From Oceanobacillus_B kapialis (GTDB lineage Bacteria > Bacillota > Bacilli > Bacillales > Amphibacillaceae), in assembly GCF_042685265.1 (NCBI RefSeq), contig NZ_JBHUMX010000019.1: a DNA stretch of 64,000 bases, one strand, 5' to 3'. Positions 32,219 through 42,417 of the stretch are shown here, in pieces. Within the stretch, counting starts at the first letter, position 1. Every line of letters starts with the position of its first letter. The translations under genes were made by a program, and so were the position numbers. The notes beneath the pieces are model-generated. The model was not told where the DNA came from. It did no database searches and saw only the letters and a program-made list of their open reading frames with translations.

Positions 32219-35200
32219 CTAGATAAAATCTGTTAGATATACCCTGTTGACTCTAAATGCTAACGTATTGCTACTATCGACATCACTCCTATTCACCCCC
32301 AACCTGAGTTCATAATGCAGTAAATTGTAAGTTGGGATTCCCAAGTCGAGTATTATTGGGGAATAGCTATCCACGCCTCCTGGCTCGTGCCATCTGATGT
32401 ACAAACGGTTACTGCCATCATATACGTCAACATGGTGTCTCGGATTGGTACTGTTGAGTGCGACATGATACCCGATGACAAGATATCTAGCAGTATGAAT
32501 GAACTCGTAGGAGGTAAACTTAACAGAATAGCTTTTTTCCGGGTCCCTGATATCTTGGTAATCTCCACCACCAATGATAGCCTGAGCACCCGCTCGGTAG
32601 AATCCCCTGGCTGCTCTAAACACCCCATCGATGTATTGCCCAGTAGTACTCCTCACATAGTCCATATCATATGGATCGATACTACTCACATTATAATCCT
32701 GTTGTGTCAAACCACTCTGCATCCACACTGCTCCATCGGGTCTAGTAATCTGTAACTCTCCATTAGACAGTGACATATTATTGCCGAAGAATCCTTCAAG
32801 AGCTTCGATTCGTCCTCTTAAAAAAGCATTATCTAACTTCATATTCCCGTTAGTATCAAAGTATAGAACATTCACCCAAGGTGACGATGTGCTTGCCCTT
32901 CGCTGTATAACATAACCTAATGTACTGTTGCTAACTGTACGGACAAGGCCATCTCCTCGAACTGTGACAATACCATCTTCATTGGTAAAACTTACACCGT
33001 TATATTCAGCGCCTTGCATAATCCCATTGGCTTCCATGTATTCCTCTGCATCTTGTAAAGCATCTAAATATGCTGCTTCTGAAACTGTGTCTGCATAGCC
33101 TTCTGCATTTTCTCCTGCTGCGTTACTTGGAGAATTTCTGCCTCTATACCTTCTAGCTGTAACTTCCACATTATAAAAACTGCTATGCCATGTAGAAATC
33201 ATAGGTTGATTATTATACATGTAGAATCTAGGATGATTAGAGCTAGTACCCATCTGGTATACATGAATTAAGTCAAAACCATTTCCATCACCTTTAGACT
33301 TAAATAACGCAATTGCTGTGGTTTCTGAACCTGTTCCTGTAGTTCTAGCTTGAACTTCATATGTGTAGGCATCATTAAAATTTGACCCGTCTGGGTGAAG
33401 TAAATAGCTCCCATTACCATCACGAACATTGTAAGTCTTTACCCACCCGCCTTCTAACCTTGCTTCATTTTTAGAATCATCTACATACTTTCTTTCGTCT
33501 TCAGGGGCTAATTTCCATGATGAAACCGTGCTTCCTATTTCTAATTGTTCATATCTCCTGTTTACAGTAAAATTGCTAGTCCATTCATATGGCATGATTC
33601 TTGCACTTATTCTTGTGAAAGTTTTATCAAGGGGCACTGTAGCTGTAATTTGCATTCTTCCCTCGTCACTGATCAATATTGACGCGTCTGTTATTGCACT
33701 ATATGTGTTGTCATCCCTATACCAATCTAGTCTAGGGTAAACTTGTTCACCTGAAGGTACACCAGAAACATAAATACTAAAAGTTACTACGTCACCATGC
33801 TTCAGAAACTTTCCATCAATTGGAACATTTATTAATTGTGAAGCACCATATTGTCCTACCGTAACGTCATCCCACGTTTCACGTGAACCAATAACTAAAT
33901 TTCTGCCACCAATATTTCTTTCATCCTCAGGTGCTAATGAATATGATGTTTTAATATTTCCTTCTTCAAATTTAACCCTGTTTCCTACTTCTACCCCTAA
34001 CCTTACAAATGCAACATCTGAACCAAATTTATAATGGTATACAGGATCTGAAGAAGTTGCTCTTCTTAGAAAATTTTTATTAGAATCAAATTGTGCAATT
34101 CTAAAGTATCCTTCACCTGTTAAATTAAAATACTGATCATATTTACTGAAAGTATATGGTTCATTATTATCCACCTTTACAAACTGTGAGGTTAATATAC
34201 TATCGTTATCAGGATTATACGTACCATCTGAGTCATAATACCCTTGTATTGCTGTATTAATCACAAATAAATTTGTTGTGCCAACTTTTACATTGTCGTA
34301 CAAAGGCGACCAGCTATAATCACTGGCATTATTGCTTTCTGTGGCGGTTGTTTTATTATATGCCAAGCCTAAATATCTCTTGCCATCTGGACTATCCGAC
34401 ATGCCGTTTCCATCTTTATCATCAGCATACTTTGTCCATGTATAACGTGGTGTACCATCTGCACCAGGTTCACCGGGAACACCTTGTTTACCTTTTGTTT
34501 CAGCCCAAGTATAATCATTGGGGTTCGTTCCTTTTGTTGGACTAGACTTGTTGTAAGCTATCCCCATATACTCTTTGCCAACTGGAGAATCAGACATTCC
34601 ATTGCCCATCTCATCATCAGCATATTTAACCCAAGTATAGAGTGTTTTCCCATCTTCTCCTGGGGGACCGGGGACACCTTGTTCTCCAGGCTGTCCATCT
34701 TTTCCATCAAACACATTTGTAATGGTAATACGTCCAATGGACAACACAGTGTCTTGTATTACATCGACAGTAAAAGTAGCCTTCTCGTCTATTTCTACTG
34801 CAGACACCGTGATTGTCTTTCCTGACTTATTCCAGTCGGAAATAGGGATGCCGTTCTTATCCCGCTTGTTCCACACATACGTGTAATTTTCTCCTGTTTC
34901 ATCCACTACAGATCCAGACAAGAAAACTTCGGCAGTTAATTCTGTTTCTCCTACACCATTTTTAAAGGTGTCACCAGCTGTAGAAGCAATGTTTGTAATC
35001 AGCATACGTGCTAAACGTCTCCGTATCTCCGCCTGCATAGATTGCCAAACCGCCTGAACTTCCTCTTCGGTATATTCAATATAGTCACCTAGCACGACAT
35101 TCTTTTGCGATTTATTTTTTATGCTGCGTTCCTGTGTATGGACTCTTGCCTCTAAATACAAAGGAGGGTTAAACTTGGTATCTCTTATCTTGATTGTGTC

Positions 35201-36127
35201 CCCGAAACGAATCTTCTTGTTTTCCATTCCTGGTACATTCTCAAGATCAGCAATAGTAGATTCATATTCCACAACCTCGTTAACACGCTTCTCAAGTTCG
35301 TTTTCGGTGAGCTCTCTCAATCGGGATTTTGTCATTTCCTGATCGGTAGATTGTGGCTCATACGTATCCCATAAATGCTGTAATTCACCCGAAATAGGAT
35401 CAGGTCTTCCCCATCTCTGGAGAGCCTCTTCATCCGTAACAATGACTTCTAAATGTGTGCCATCGTCTTTTTTTGGACCTAAACCTTTAAGAGCTGTATA
35501 GATGTTGTCAGTTTTCTCTCGACGTTGTATGCCAATTAGGTCTCTTCCAAATTCTACTTCACGACCACGCCACTGCCCCATCCGCTCTAATAAGTCCACA
35601 TAGCGTCCGATAATACGCCCGCCTTTTACCTCTACACGGAAACGTAATTCAAGCCCAAACTCACTAGCAATTCGTTTGAGAAACGCATAAGGATTGGTGT
35701 GCTCTTCGATATGGAATGTACGGTACCCTTCAACTTCAATAATACCTGGACGCCATTCTGTTCCATTTGTGGCACGGCTAACTGCGGTTGTAGAAGTTTC
35801 TTCTTTAAATGTTTGAGGGACTATTGGTTCAGCTTTCTTTAATGTTAAATAACTGGCATCCGCATAAATTTCCGCTTTAAGGCCACTGGTATCACGGTAC
35901 TTAAGCGATTCATTAATAATAAATTCTTTATATCCCTGATCTTCAGCAGGGATGATAACGCGGTTCAGTTTGCCAAGATGTTCAGAGAAAGGCTTATCAG
36001 CAAAGGTTGTAAATTCGTAGGTTTCCAAGTTATCTTGCAAGGACTGACGATGAACATCGGAGAAGAAATTATTTTCTGTTATAAAATCTAGTATGTCGTC
36101 TGACTGGCCATTTGTAATGTGTATCAT
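32219..36127 (-). CDS. Tail-associated lysin/receptor-binding protein (Tal, prophage endopeptidase tail family)
   Basis: A 1302-residue tail-tip protein. Residues about 1-385 match the prophage tail endopeptidase family that forms the hub. Residues about 450-620 hold collagen-like GQPGEQGVPGPPGEDG blocks and two copies of a repeat of about 62 residues centred on YTWxKYADD..GNGMSDSP. Later come carbohydrate-binding-like domains and C-terminal receptor-binding domains. It follows the distal tail gene, as in siphophages. The repeats are typical of host-range variation by recombination. Confidence 0.85.
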   Translation of the reverse strand: MIHITNGQSDDILDFITENNFFSDVHRQSLQDNLETYEFTTFADKPFSEHLGKLNRVIIPAEDQGYKEFIINESLKYRDTSGLKAEIYADASYLTLKKAEPIVPQTFKEETSTTAVSRATNGTEWRPGIIEVEGYRTFHIEEHTNPYAFLKRIASEFGLELRFRVEVKGGRIIGRYVDLLERMGQWRGREVEFGRDLIGIQRREKTDNIYTALKGLGPKKDDGTHLEVIVTDEEALQRWGRPDPISGELQHLWDTYEPQSTDQEMTKSRLRELTENELEKRVNEVVEYESTIADLENVPGMENKKIRFGDTIKIRDTKFNPPLYLEARVHTQERSIKNKSQKNVVLGDYIEYTEEEVQAVWQSMQAEIRRRLARMLITNIASTAGDTFKNGVGETELTAEVFLSGSVVDETGENYTYVWNKRDKNGIPISDWNKSGKTITVSAVEIDEKATFTVDVIQDTVLSIGRITITNVFDGKDGQPGEQGVPGPPGEDGKTLYTWVKYADDEMGNGMSDSPVGKEYMGIAYNKSSPTKGTNPNDYTWAETKGKQGVPGEPGADGTPRYTWTKYADDKDGNGMSDSPDGKRYLGLAYNKTTATESNNASDYSWSPLYDNVKVGTTNLFVINTAIQGYYDSDGTYNPDNDSILTSQFVKVDNNEPYTFSKYDQYFNLTGEGYFRIAQFDSNKNFLRRATSSDPVYHYKFGSDVAFVRLGVEVGNRVKFEEGNIKTSYSLAPEDERNIGGRNLVIGSRETWDDVTVGQYGASQLINVPIDGKFLKHGDVVTFSIYVSGVPSGEQVYPRLDWYRDDNTYSAITDASILISDEGRMQITATVPLDKTFTRISARIMPYEWTSNFTVNRRYEQLEIGSTVSSWKLAPEDERKYVDDSKNEARLEGGWVKTYNVRDGNGSYLLHPDGSNFNDAYTYEVQARTTGTGSETTAIALFKSKGDGNGFDLIHVYQMGTSSNHPRFYMYNNQPMISTWHSSFYNVEVTARRYRGRNSPSNAAGENAEGYADTVSEAAYLDALQDAEEYMEANGIMQGAEYNGVSFTNEDGIVTVRGDGLVRTVSNSTLGYVIQRRASTSSPWVNVLYFDTNGNMKLDNAFLRGRIEALEGFFGNNMSLSNGELQITRPDGAVWMQSGLTQQDYNVSSIDPYDMDYVRSTTGQYIDGVFRAARGFYRAGAQAIIGGGDYQDIRDPEKSYSVKFTSYEFIHTARYLVIGYHVALNSTNPRHHVDVYDGSNRLYIRWHEPGGVDSYSPIILDLGIPTYNLLHYELRLGVNRSDVDSSNTLAFRVNRVYLTDFI

Positions 36128-36139
36128 CGTTTCTCCTCC

Positions 36140-37588
36140 TTACCTGTACCTTGGTCTAAACTTCACATTGCCAAAAAAGCTATTTGCTGGATGCATTATC
36201 AACTGATTTTCTCCTTTAGTTAAACTAAAAAAAGACCCTCCAAAATCTTTAAGGTCTTTACGATCTTCTCCGTTAATTAAAATTTCTTCGTTTACATGAT
36301 CAAAGGTAACAATATCACCTGGGTAAAGAATATAAGGCGTATTATCTACCGTGTTTTGGGCTAGCTCATAAACATTTACATAATTAATGCGGGTACGGAA
36401 AGTACGGTTTCTGTCCTTCCAGTTACCGATAAACAGCTGCACGTATTTTAATTTCCCAAGATAATCACTGCTTACGTTCATGGAACGAGTAAGGGTTGCA
36501 TGGTGTCTCCCGTTACGAATTTCAGCAATATAGAAAGTGACTTTCTTTCCCTCTCGCTTCACTCGTAAGTACATAAGGGACACCTTTTTTAAATCGTCTT
36601 GCTGATAGTTTCCCCCACCGATTACATACCTGGTACTATTATCAACATACTCTCCAACTCTACCTAGCCCATTCCTGCGCCATAAATTTCGGTTATTATC
36701 ATTTACTCCCATTTTTCCTAGCATGTTCATACCCTCGTCAAACATGTAAATTTCCATACGATAATTGTCTATTTCAAAGTTAGAGATAATATCAAAGGTC
36801 GTATCAATCTCAAAATCCTGTACAGGTGGGATCTCTTTGATAACAGCCGGACCATGCATTTTATCACCAGTTCCATAACTTTCTGCAAGGATGCCTGTTC
36901 CATCATGGCGCATATTCCCGGCTATATTCCCTATCCAGCTATCAATCCGTGTTGGGGTGGTATCCCATTTATCCAGGGTGCTGCCGTTTTCAGTTAAGAT
37001 TAATTCCTTGCCATTTACCACCTCTATGTCATCTTCAATAGGTGTTCCTATCATCATATATTCTTGATTCTGATTTTGCACCATGGCAAAAGTAGTTGCT
37101 TCTTCAACTTCCAGTTCAATGATTGGATCAGCTGGTGCAGTACCTGGATTGCTGATAATAGCCGTATCAGATGTAAATTCTTTGGTATCTTCTTCTCCAT
37201 ATGCGTAAGGATCAAGGCAGAGAAAACTAATAGAGCCCTGTCTCATAATGCCTATCCGCTCAAAATCCTCAATTGTATTCTGGACAATCGCATAATAGGT
37301 TCTTCCTGGCTCATCATCAAACTTTAATTCTGCCGGTTCTTCTGTTATCAACCATTCCGCTAGTTCATCCTTTAATTGCAATGCGTGCTCATCATTTTTG
37401 GCTATAAAAGCAATTGGCTGATTAAAGGGCATTGCATCAACTTCACTAGATTGCAAATGAGCGCCATGCATACCAGATACATTTAATAAATTTCGCTGAA
37501 CAGGAGTAATGAGGGGTTTTGTTCTACCTCTAGTCATATGCAGCCATGGTTTTCTAATGCCGTTAAAGGTAAATGATTTCTTAGTCAA
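36140..37588 (-). CDS. Distal tail protein (Dit-like)
   Basis: A 482-residue protein. The N-terminal 150 residues (KSFTFNGIRKPWLHMTRGR...) match siphovirus tail-component (Dit) proteins forming the ring below the tail tube. The longer C-terminal half carries a galectin/lectin-like beta domain, making it an evolved Dit that may bind host surface sugars. It overlaps the tape-measure stop by eight bases. Confidence 0.85.
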   Translation of the reverse strand: MTKKSFTFNGIRKPWLHMTRGRTKPLITPVQRNLLNVSGMHGAHLQSSEVDAMPFNQPIAFIAKNDEHALQLKDELAEWLITEEPAELKFDDEPGRTYYAIVQNTIEDFERIGIMRQGSISFLCLDPYAYGEEDTKEFTSDTAIISNPGTAPADPIIELEVEEATTFAMVQNQNQEYMMIGTPIEDDIEVVNGKELILTENGSTLDKWDTTPTRIDSWIGNIAGNMRHDGTGILAESYGTGDKMHGPAVIKEIPPVQDFEIDTTFDIISNFEIDNYRMEIYMFDEGMNMLGKMGVNDNNRNLWRRNGLGRVGEYVDNSTRYVIGGGNYQQDDLKKVSLMYLRVKREGKKVTFYIAEIRNGRHHATLTRSMNVSSDYLGKLKYVQLFIGNWKDRNRTFRTRINYVNVYELAQNTVDNTPYILYPGDIVTFDHVNEEILINGEDRKDLKDFGGSFFSLTKGENQLIMHPANSFFGNVKFRPRYR

Positions 37589-40500
37589 AACGTTTCTTCC
37601 CTCCCTGTTTTCGCGTCTGTGTTTCTGTTATGAATGGTTCCAAACTTTTTCCCAGTGATCGAGCATCTATTCTAGGGGCTGTGTCTTTTGCCAGTAGTTG
37701 CATTAATATTTCGTTCTGTTGCAAGGTAGCATGTAACAAGTCCTTCGTATAATCTTTTGGTTGAACGGATCCTGAATGAGTGGTTTGAGCAGGAGCTTGC
37801 TTGGCTAATAAGGCCAACAACTTGGAAAAGTCTGTCCGAATCACCCCAGGCTCTAATAAGGTTTGCCAGCCACCAGTACCCTCTGCATACTGAGGTGTGA
37901 CCCTCATTATTTTTTTAGTTTCTCTAGCTGGCATTACATGCGTACCTTTTGGCAAGTTAGGATACAAAGTAGGACGGTCAGCACTTAGAAACATTTTTCC
38001 GCTTGGAAGTGTAACCAATTCTTTACCTGCGTTGGAGCCAACGCCATCCCCTAATATTGCATGGCCACCTGGATGTCCAGTGGGAGGAGTACCCATCGCC
38101 CAAAGATTAAATCCGCTCGTAACAAACTCTATCGCTTTCTGTACAGGTGATTTTGCTCTTTCCTCTAAGATAGCAATGGTTCCATTATCGGTAACAGTTA
38201 CGTTCTTCGTTAGACCTGCTTTGGCAGCAAAATCTATAACAGATATCGTCCCATTGTCTGTAGCAAATATATTTTTCGTTGCATCCTTGCCAGCTTCTTT
38301 GGTTCGTTCTTCTTCTAAGCCAATACCTCTAGAAGTTTTGGAGTTGTTACGGTCAATTTGTGAGCCTTGTCCCTCTAACGCATCTGTACCAAAATTGATT
38401 TTGTCCTTTACTTCATCCCACAAGCCTGCTTCTCTAAGAATTTTTTCAAGCACCGTATCATTTTTTAGTATCTTTTCATCAATACCATTGATTTGCTCTT
38501 GTATTTCTTGTTTGTTTGCTCCTTGTTGCTTCCAGTTTTCGATTAGCTTTTCACGCTCTTGAAGAAGTTTTTCGTTCTTTTGGTCCATCTGTTTGAGGAT
38601 GTTTCCCTCTTCAATCTTAATTTCTGACGTTTTAGCTAAATTAGCTACACGCTTTTCCTGTTCCTGATCTAAGTAGCCGAGTTTTGTATCGATCAAAGAG
38701 TTGAGATCATTGTAAAGGCCTAGTTCATCGTATATATAGTTTCTAGCTTCTTGTTGTTGTCCAACTATCTCTTGTAACGTCTCTCGTCTTTCGCGATCTT
38801 TTTCATTAAGCACACCGTTTTTCTCTAATTGTTTATCTAATTCGGCAAGTTCCTGTTGGTTCTTTGCAAGTTTTTCATCTAATTGTGAAAGACCTTTTTC
38901 TCCTTCTGCATTAATGCCAACTTGCTTTAAAATAATGTTAGCCATTTCTAAATCGAGAGCTTTTATTTTTTCAAGTTCTTCTTCAGAGGCAGCGATAGAT
39001 TCTTTTTTAGTTTCCAATTGACCCTTTAAATCCAACCTAGCTTCTTGTTCTTTTCCAGTCAATACATCTCTTAACGCTATTTCCTCTAAAACTAATGCTT
39101 CTTTTTCTTTTGCGCTAACATTTTGGTCGTTATATAATTCCTTAATTTTAGAAAGTCGTTTTTCTATTTCCTGTTGTTCCATTGCACTTGCTGCATTTAA
39201 CAATTGAATCTTTTTCTCGACTTCTTCAATGGCTTCTTTTTCTTCTTTTATTTCTTTAGTGATTTCTCTCTCGTTCTCCAAGGCTATTTGTCTTTCATTC
39301 TCAAGTTCGACTTTAGACATTTCATAAAGACTATTTACATATTCTTTAACTGCATTTGTATTTTCCACAAAGGCGTTCCCTGACTCTGAAACTGAATGTT
39401 GCACATTAGGAGCCTGATCTATAATATCTTTGTTTGCATCAAATAAATAACCAAGCTCATCTTTTGATAAACCGCTCTTCTTAGCAAGCTTTTCGTATTG
39501 TTTTTGCAGTTCATTAATTTCCCCAGGATTGGTAGATTCAGATATTCTCTGGTTCAAGTCATTAAGTTCTGCTAATTCATCGTTACTTATCTTAGCTTTA
39601 CCAGAAAGTTTATCAAATGTCTCAGCGCTGCTTTCTAATTGTACAGCCTGATCACTCAAAGACTGAGCAACATCCAAGTTAACTTCCTCGGACTTCTTGG
39701 ACTTTTTAATTAAATCGGCAACGCCAATCGTTATACCAGCAACACCAGCGATAGCTAAACCTGCTACACCGCCCCTACTTAATAAAGAGATTGCTCCAGC
39801 TGCACCTTTACCATTCTTTTTACCAATTGCAGTAGTTAGACCACCCGTTACTTTTAATAGTCCACCGATGCCCGAACTTAATCCACCAACTACAGTTAGA
39901 ACTGGTCCTGCAGCTGCTGCCATTCCACCAAGCATAACAATGTTTCTTTTGCCTTCTTCGTCTAGTTCAGAAAACCACTCGGTAACGTCTTCCACGCCTT
40001 CTTTTACATCAGGAAGGACTTCCCTTGTAAAATCTAGAAGCGTTTCGCCAACCGGCAGAAGAATCTCTTTAGCCTCACGCCAAGTTGCTTTCCATTGTTG
40101 AGAGATATTTTTCTCAGCGTTCTTGGTCATCTCATCCATAGTGCCATCTACATCTTCTATACCTTCGCCGATCCCACCAAGGGAGTACATAGCTTCGGAT
40201 TCAAGATCTTCAAATTTGGTTCCAAAAAGCTCGACTCCAATTTGGTTAGCCGCTACTTGATTGTCCATGCCTTCTAGTTCTTTTAAAACGGCATTGGAAA
40301 CATCTTTGACAGTTTTGTCACCTTTCTGAAATTCCTTCCACACATCTTGAGTAGAATCGGACATTTGCCCCATAGCATCTTTTGTAGCGTCTGAACCATC
40401 CTTAACGCGAATCTGGAACTCTTTCATTACATCGTTAATGTAATCGAGATTATAAATGCCTGCTTCGGATCCTTTTTGAAGTAATTCAAAATACTCCTCA

Positions 40501-41456
40501 GCTGAAAATCCCATGCTAGCAAAGAGTCCAGAATACTCACTTAGGTTGTCGAACATCTCATTGGAGAAATTCAGCCCATTTTGCGCCCCTCTAGCCATTA
40601 GATCAAAGGCCTCGTCTGCTTCTATACCAAAACCCTTGATGATATTATTTCCGGCTCTTGTGACCTCGTTTACGTCCGATTCAAAGGTATCAGCTAATAA
40701 GAAGGCTTTTTCTGTTATACGCTCCAAATCTTCATTGTTTACATCACGTATATTTTGTTTAACTTGTAATAACGCAGTATCAATTTCTTCGGCACTCTCT
40801 CCAAACCCGTCATTGTAAATGTTACGAGATACATCCGTTAATTCCTTGGCTTCTTCTGCAGTTAGACCCAAGGAATTTTGGATCCTCGTGGCGGAATCTT
40901 CGTAACTACCTGCGACTAATCCTGCAGCAGTCCCTATACCTAAGACAGCTGGCGTAACGGTTTTAGACATTGTGCTACCAGCACTTGAAACCTTGTCACC
41001 AAAGATCGTCATTTTGTTTCCAACGTTGTCTAAATGTCCACCCATTTTAGTCCAATTGGAGTTAGCTATTCGTTGTTCTTCTCTTAGCTGGGCTAGGTCT
41101 CCTTCTACACGTTCAACATATCGACTGAGATTGTTGAGAGAAGCAACTTGGTTGTTATACTCTTTGGCTGCCTTTTTTGCTTCTTCTGTACCTTCACCGT
41201 GTTCCTTGACCATTTTTTCATAGGTTTTTCGAGCATTATCTACAACAGCCCTTTGTACTTCCAACTTTTTATTAAGTCCTGTTAGCCTTGTTTCATACTT
41301 TTCTATAGACTTATCACTACGATCAAAGGCAGACATATTCGCTTTCATTTCGGAGTTAACAACAGTAAGCTGAGACTTTAAATCTTTCAGACCAGAGTTT
41401 ATTTTCATAGTTTCTAAATCTAACTCAATGGATAAACCTTCTATTCTTTCTGCCAT
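37581..41456 (-). CDS. Tail tape measure protein
   Basis: A 1291-residue, mostly helical protein. The N-terminus (residues 1-150) is coiled coil; TP901-type tape-measure sequence follows; hydrophobic segments lie at about 525-590 (LLSRGGVAGLAIAGVAGITI); long coiled coils fill 690-1000. It sets tail length: at about 1.5 A per residue it predicts a tail near 190 nm. It follows the frameshifted chaperone pair, the standard order. Confidence 0.95.
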   Translation of the reverse strand: MAERIEGLSIELDLETMKINSGLKDLKSQLTVVNSEMKANMSAFDRSDKSIEKYETRLTGLNKKLEVQRAVVDNARKTYEKMVKEHGEGTEEAKKAAKEYNNQVASLNNLSRYVERVEGDLAQLREEQRIANSNWTKMGGHLDNVGNKMTIFGDKVSSAGSTMSKTVTPAVLGIGTAAGLVAGSYEDSATRIQNSLGLTAEEAKELTDVSRNIYNDGFGESAEEIDTALLQVKQNIRDVNNEDLERITEKAFLLADTFESDVNEVTRAGNNIIKGFGIEADEAFDLMARGAQNGLNFSNEMFDNLSEYSGLFASMGFSAEEYFELLQKGSEAGIYNLDYINDVMKEFQIRVKDGSDATKDAMGQMSDSTQDVWKEFQKGDKTVKDVSNAVLKELEGMDNQVAANQIGVELFGTKFEDLESEAMYSLGGIGEGIEDVDGTMDEMTKNAEKNISQQWKATWREAKEILLPVGETLLDFTREVLPDVKEGVEDVTEWFSELDEEGKRNIVMLGGMAAAAGPVLTVVGGLSSGIGGLLKVTGGLTTAIGKKNGKGAAGAISLLSRGGVAGLAIAGVAGITIGVADLIKKSKKSEEVNLDVAQSLSDQAVQLESSAETFDKLSGKAKISNDELAELNDLNQRISESTNPGEINELQKQYEKLAKKSGLSKDELGYLFDANKDIIDQAPNVQHSVSESGNAFVENTNAVKEYVNSLYEMSKVELENERQIALENEREITKEIKEEKEAIEEVEKKIQLLNAASAMEQQEIEKRLSKIKELYNDQNVSAKEKEALVLEEIALRDVLTGKEQEARLDLKGQLETKKESIAASEEELEKIKALDLEMANIILKQVGINAEGEKGLSQLDEKLAKNQQELAELDKQLEKNGVLNEKDRERRETLQEIVGQQQEARNYIYDELGLYNDLNSLIDTKLGYLDQEQEKRVANLAKTSEIKIEEGNILKQMDQKNEKLLQEREKLIENWKQQGANKQEIQEQINGIDEKILKNDTVLEKILREAGLWDEVKDKINFGTDALEGQGSQIDRNNSKTSRGIGLEEERTKEAGKDATKNIFATDNGTISVIDFAAKAGLTKNVTVTDNGTIAILEERAKSPVQKAIEFVTSGFNLWAMGTPPTGHPGGHAILGDGVGSNAGKELVTLPSGKMFLSADRPTLYPNLPKGTHVMPARETKKIMRVTPQYAEGTGGWQTLLEPGVIRTDFSKLLALLAKQAPAQTTHSGSVQPKDYTKDLLHATLQQNEILMQLLAKDTAPRIDARSLGKSLEPFITETQTRKQGGKKRFD

Positions 41457-41474
41457 GTGGTATACCTCCTTTCC

Positions 41475-42022
41475 TTAACCGCCAAAGGCAGCTATTAGGG
41501 ACTTTTCTTGTCGTGGTTTATTTTTATCTTGCATCAGCTGGACTACATAATGGATAGGCATGTCTAGTATTTCGTTAATGTCTTTTCCACTTTTCATCAT
41601 TTTAAGGACGAGTTTATCTAAATACTCTGCTTGCTTGGCGATAGAAAAATCCTCATCCGTTAATTTTTCTTCGCCATGTAGTTTTTTGTTTCATCGCTCT
41701 GTTGTCCTTGTGCTGCAAAAATGAGTTGCTGCTTTAATGTATCTAGCCCTCCAGGTGCGTGTAGTCGATTGAAAATATCATCTGTGGTGATCTTCCCTGC
41801 AAAAACTTCGTCTGCTACAAATCCTGCAATCCTATCGAACTTCTCAGACTCAGTCATTTCTTTGTTGGTTTCTATTTCGTTCCAAACCTCTATTGCATCT
41901 CGTGCTACACGTAATGGAATAAATGCAGGGGTCCATACTTTTTCTATCTCCGGCTCATCACCTTTCGCAACACCTTCCGGATTTTTCACAAGCTCCAACA
42001 TATTTCTTTTTAAATTAGCCAT
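41475..42022 (-). CDS. Tail assembly chaperone fusion gpGT (by -1 frameshift)
   Basis: The 0-frame product (gpG-like, 41660-42022) is 120 residues. At 41687-41681 the heptamer A AAA AAC, correctly phased, allows a -1 shift. The new frame then runs 68 codons to TAA at 41477-41475, giving a fusion of about 182 residues whose extension begins LHGEEKLTDEDF and ends AAFGG. Both forms bind the tape measure during tail assembly. The extension has no separate start site, supporting frameshift expression. Confidence 0.85.
41660..42022 (-). CDS. Tail assembly chaperone gpG (unshifted product)
   Basis: A 120-residue protein (TPAFIPLRVARDAIEVW...) made in excess over the fusion. It lies between a small HeH-like protein and the tape measure, the conserved chaperone position in siphophages. 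Confidence 0.85.
   Translation of the reverse strand: MANLKRNMLELVKNPEGVAKGDEPEIEKVWTPAFIPLRVARDAIEVWNEIETNKEMTESEKFDRIAGFVADEVFAGKITTDDIFNRLHAPGGLDTLKQQLIFAAQGQQSDETKNYMAKKN
41681..41687 (-). other. Programmed -1 frameshift slippery site
   Basis: A AAA AAC read as ACA AAA AAC in the 0 frame, 21 bases before the 0-frame stop. This is one of the classic heptamers for tail chaperone genes. Confidence 0.85.
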
Positions 42023-42056
42023 GATATATTTTCCTCCTAAGTAAAAAGAGCAGGAA

Positions 42057-42416
42057 CTAATCCTGCTCTTTGATTAACACTTTATTTTGTTTGTTTTTAG
42101 TAGATGCTAATTCATGAATGCGTTCTTCTTCAACATCTTTATTCTCTTTGCGTGGAAAAGGATCGCCTTTAAAATAAACAAACCCATTGTCTTCCAGATC
42201 TTTAAAGTCATGGACAACTACATAACGTTTAGGCGTAGGATCCTCTTTTGTTTCAATGTTTTCCTCTTCTACAGCTGTATTTGATTCGCTTGGCTCTTTT
42301 CCTTGATCTTCATACAGAAGACCAAGAAGCTCATCACGACTCATATTGCTTTTATACTCGATCTCTTTTTTGTCCAATTGTTCTTTTATTTGATCAACAG
42401 TTAGTTTTTTACTCAT
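42057..42416 (-). CDS. Small HeH-like tail-region protein
   Basis: A 119-residue acidic protein. Residues 1-40 (LTVDQIKEQLDKKEIEYKSN) resemble a helix-extended-helix fold, with a small beta-rich C-terminal half. ATG 42416 after GGAGGG is used; the longer frame overlaps the major tail gene. Similar small proteins accompany major tail genes; function unknown. Confidence 0.6.
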   Translation of the reverse strand: MSKKLTVDQIKEQLDKKEIEYKSNMSRDELLGLLYEDQGKEPSESNTAVEEENIETKEDPTPKRYVVVHDFKDLEDNGFVYFKGDPFPRKENKDVEEERIHELASTKNKQNKVLIKEQD

Positions 42417-42417
42417 A

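Noticed and set aside
34200..34720. Possible CRISPR-like repeats
   Set aside because: The repeats are in-frame protein modules of the tail gene, without uniform spacers. No CRISPR array or cas operon is present; the Cas4-like protein belongs to phage recombination.
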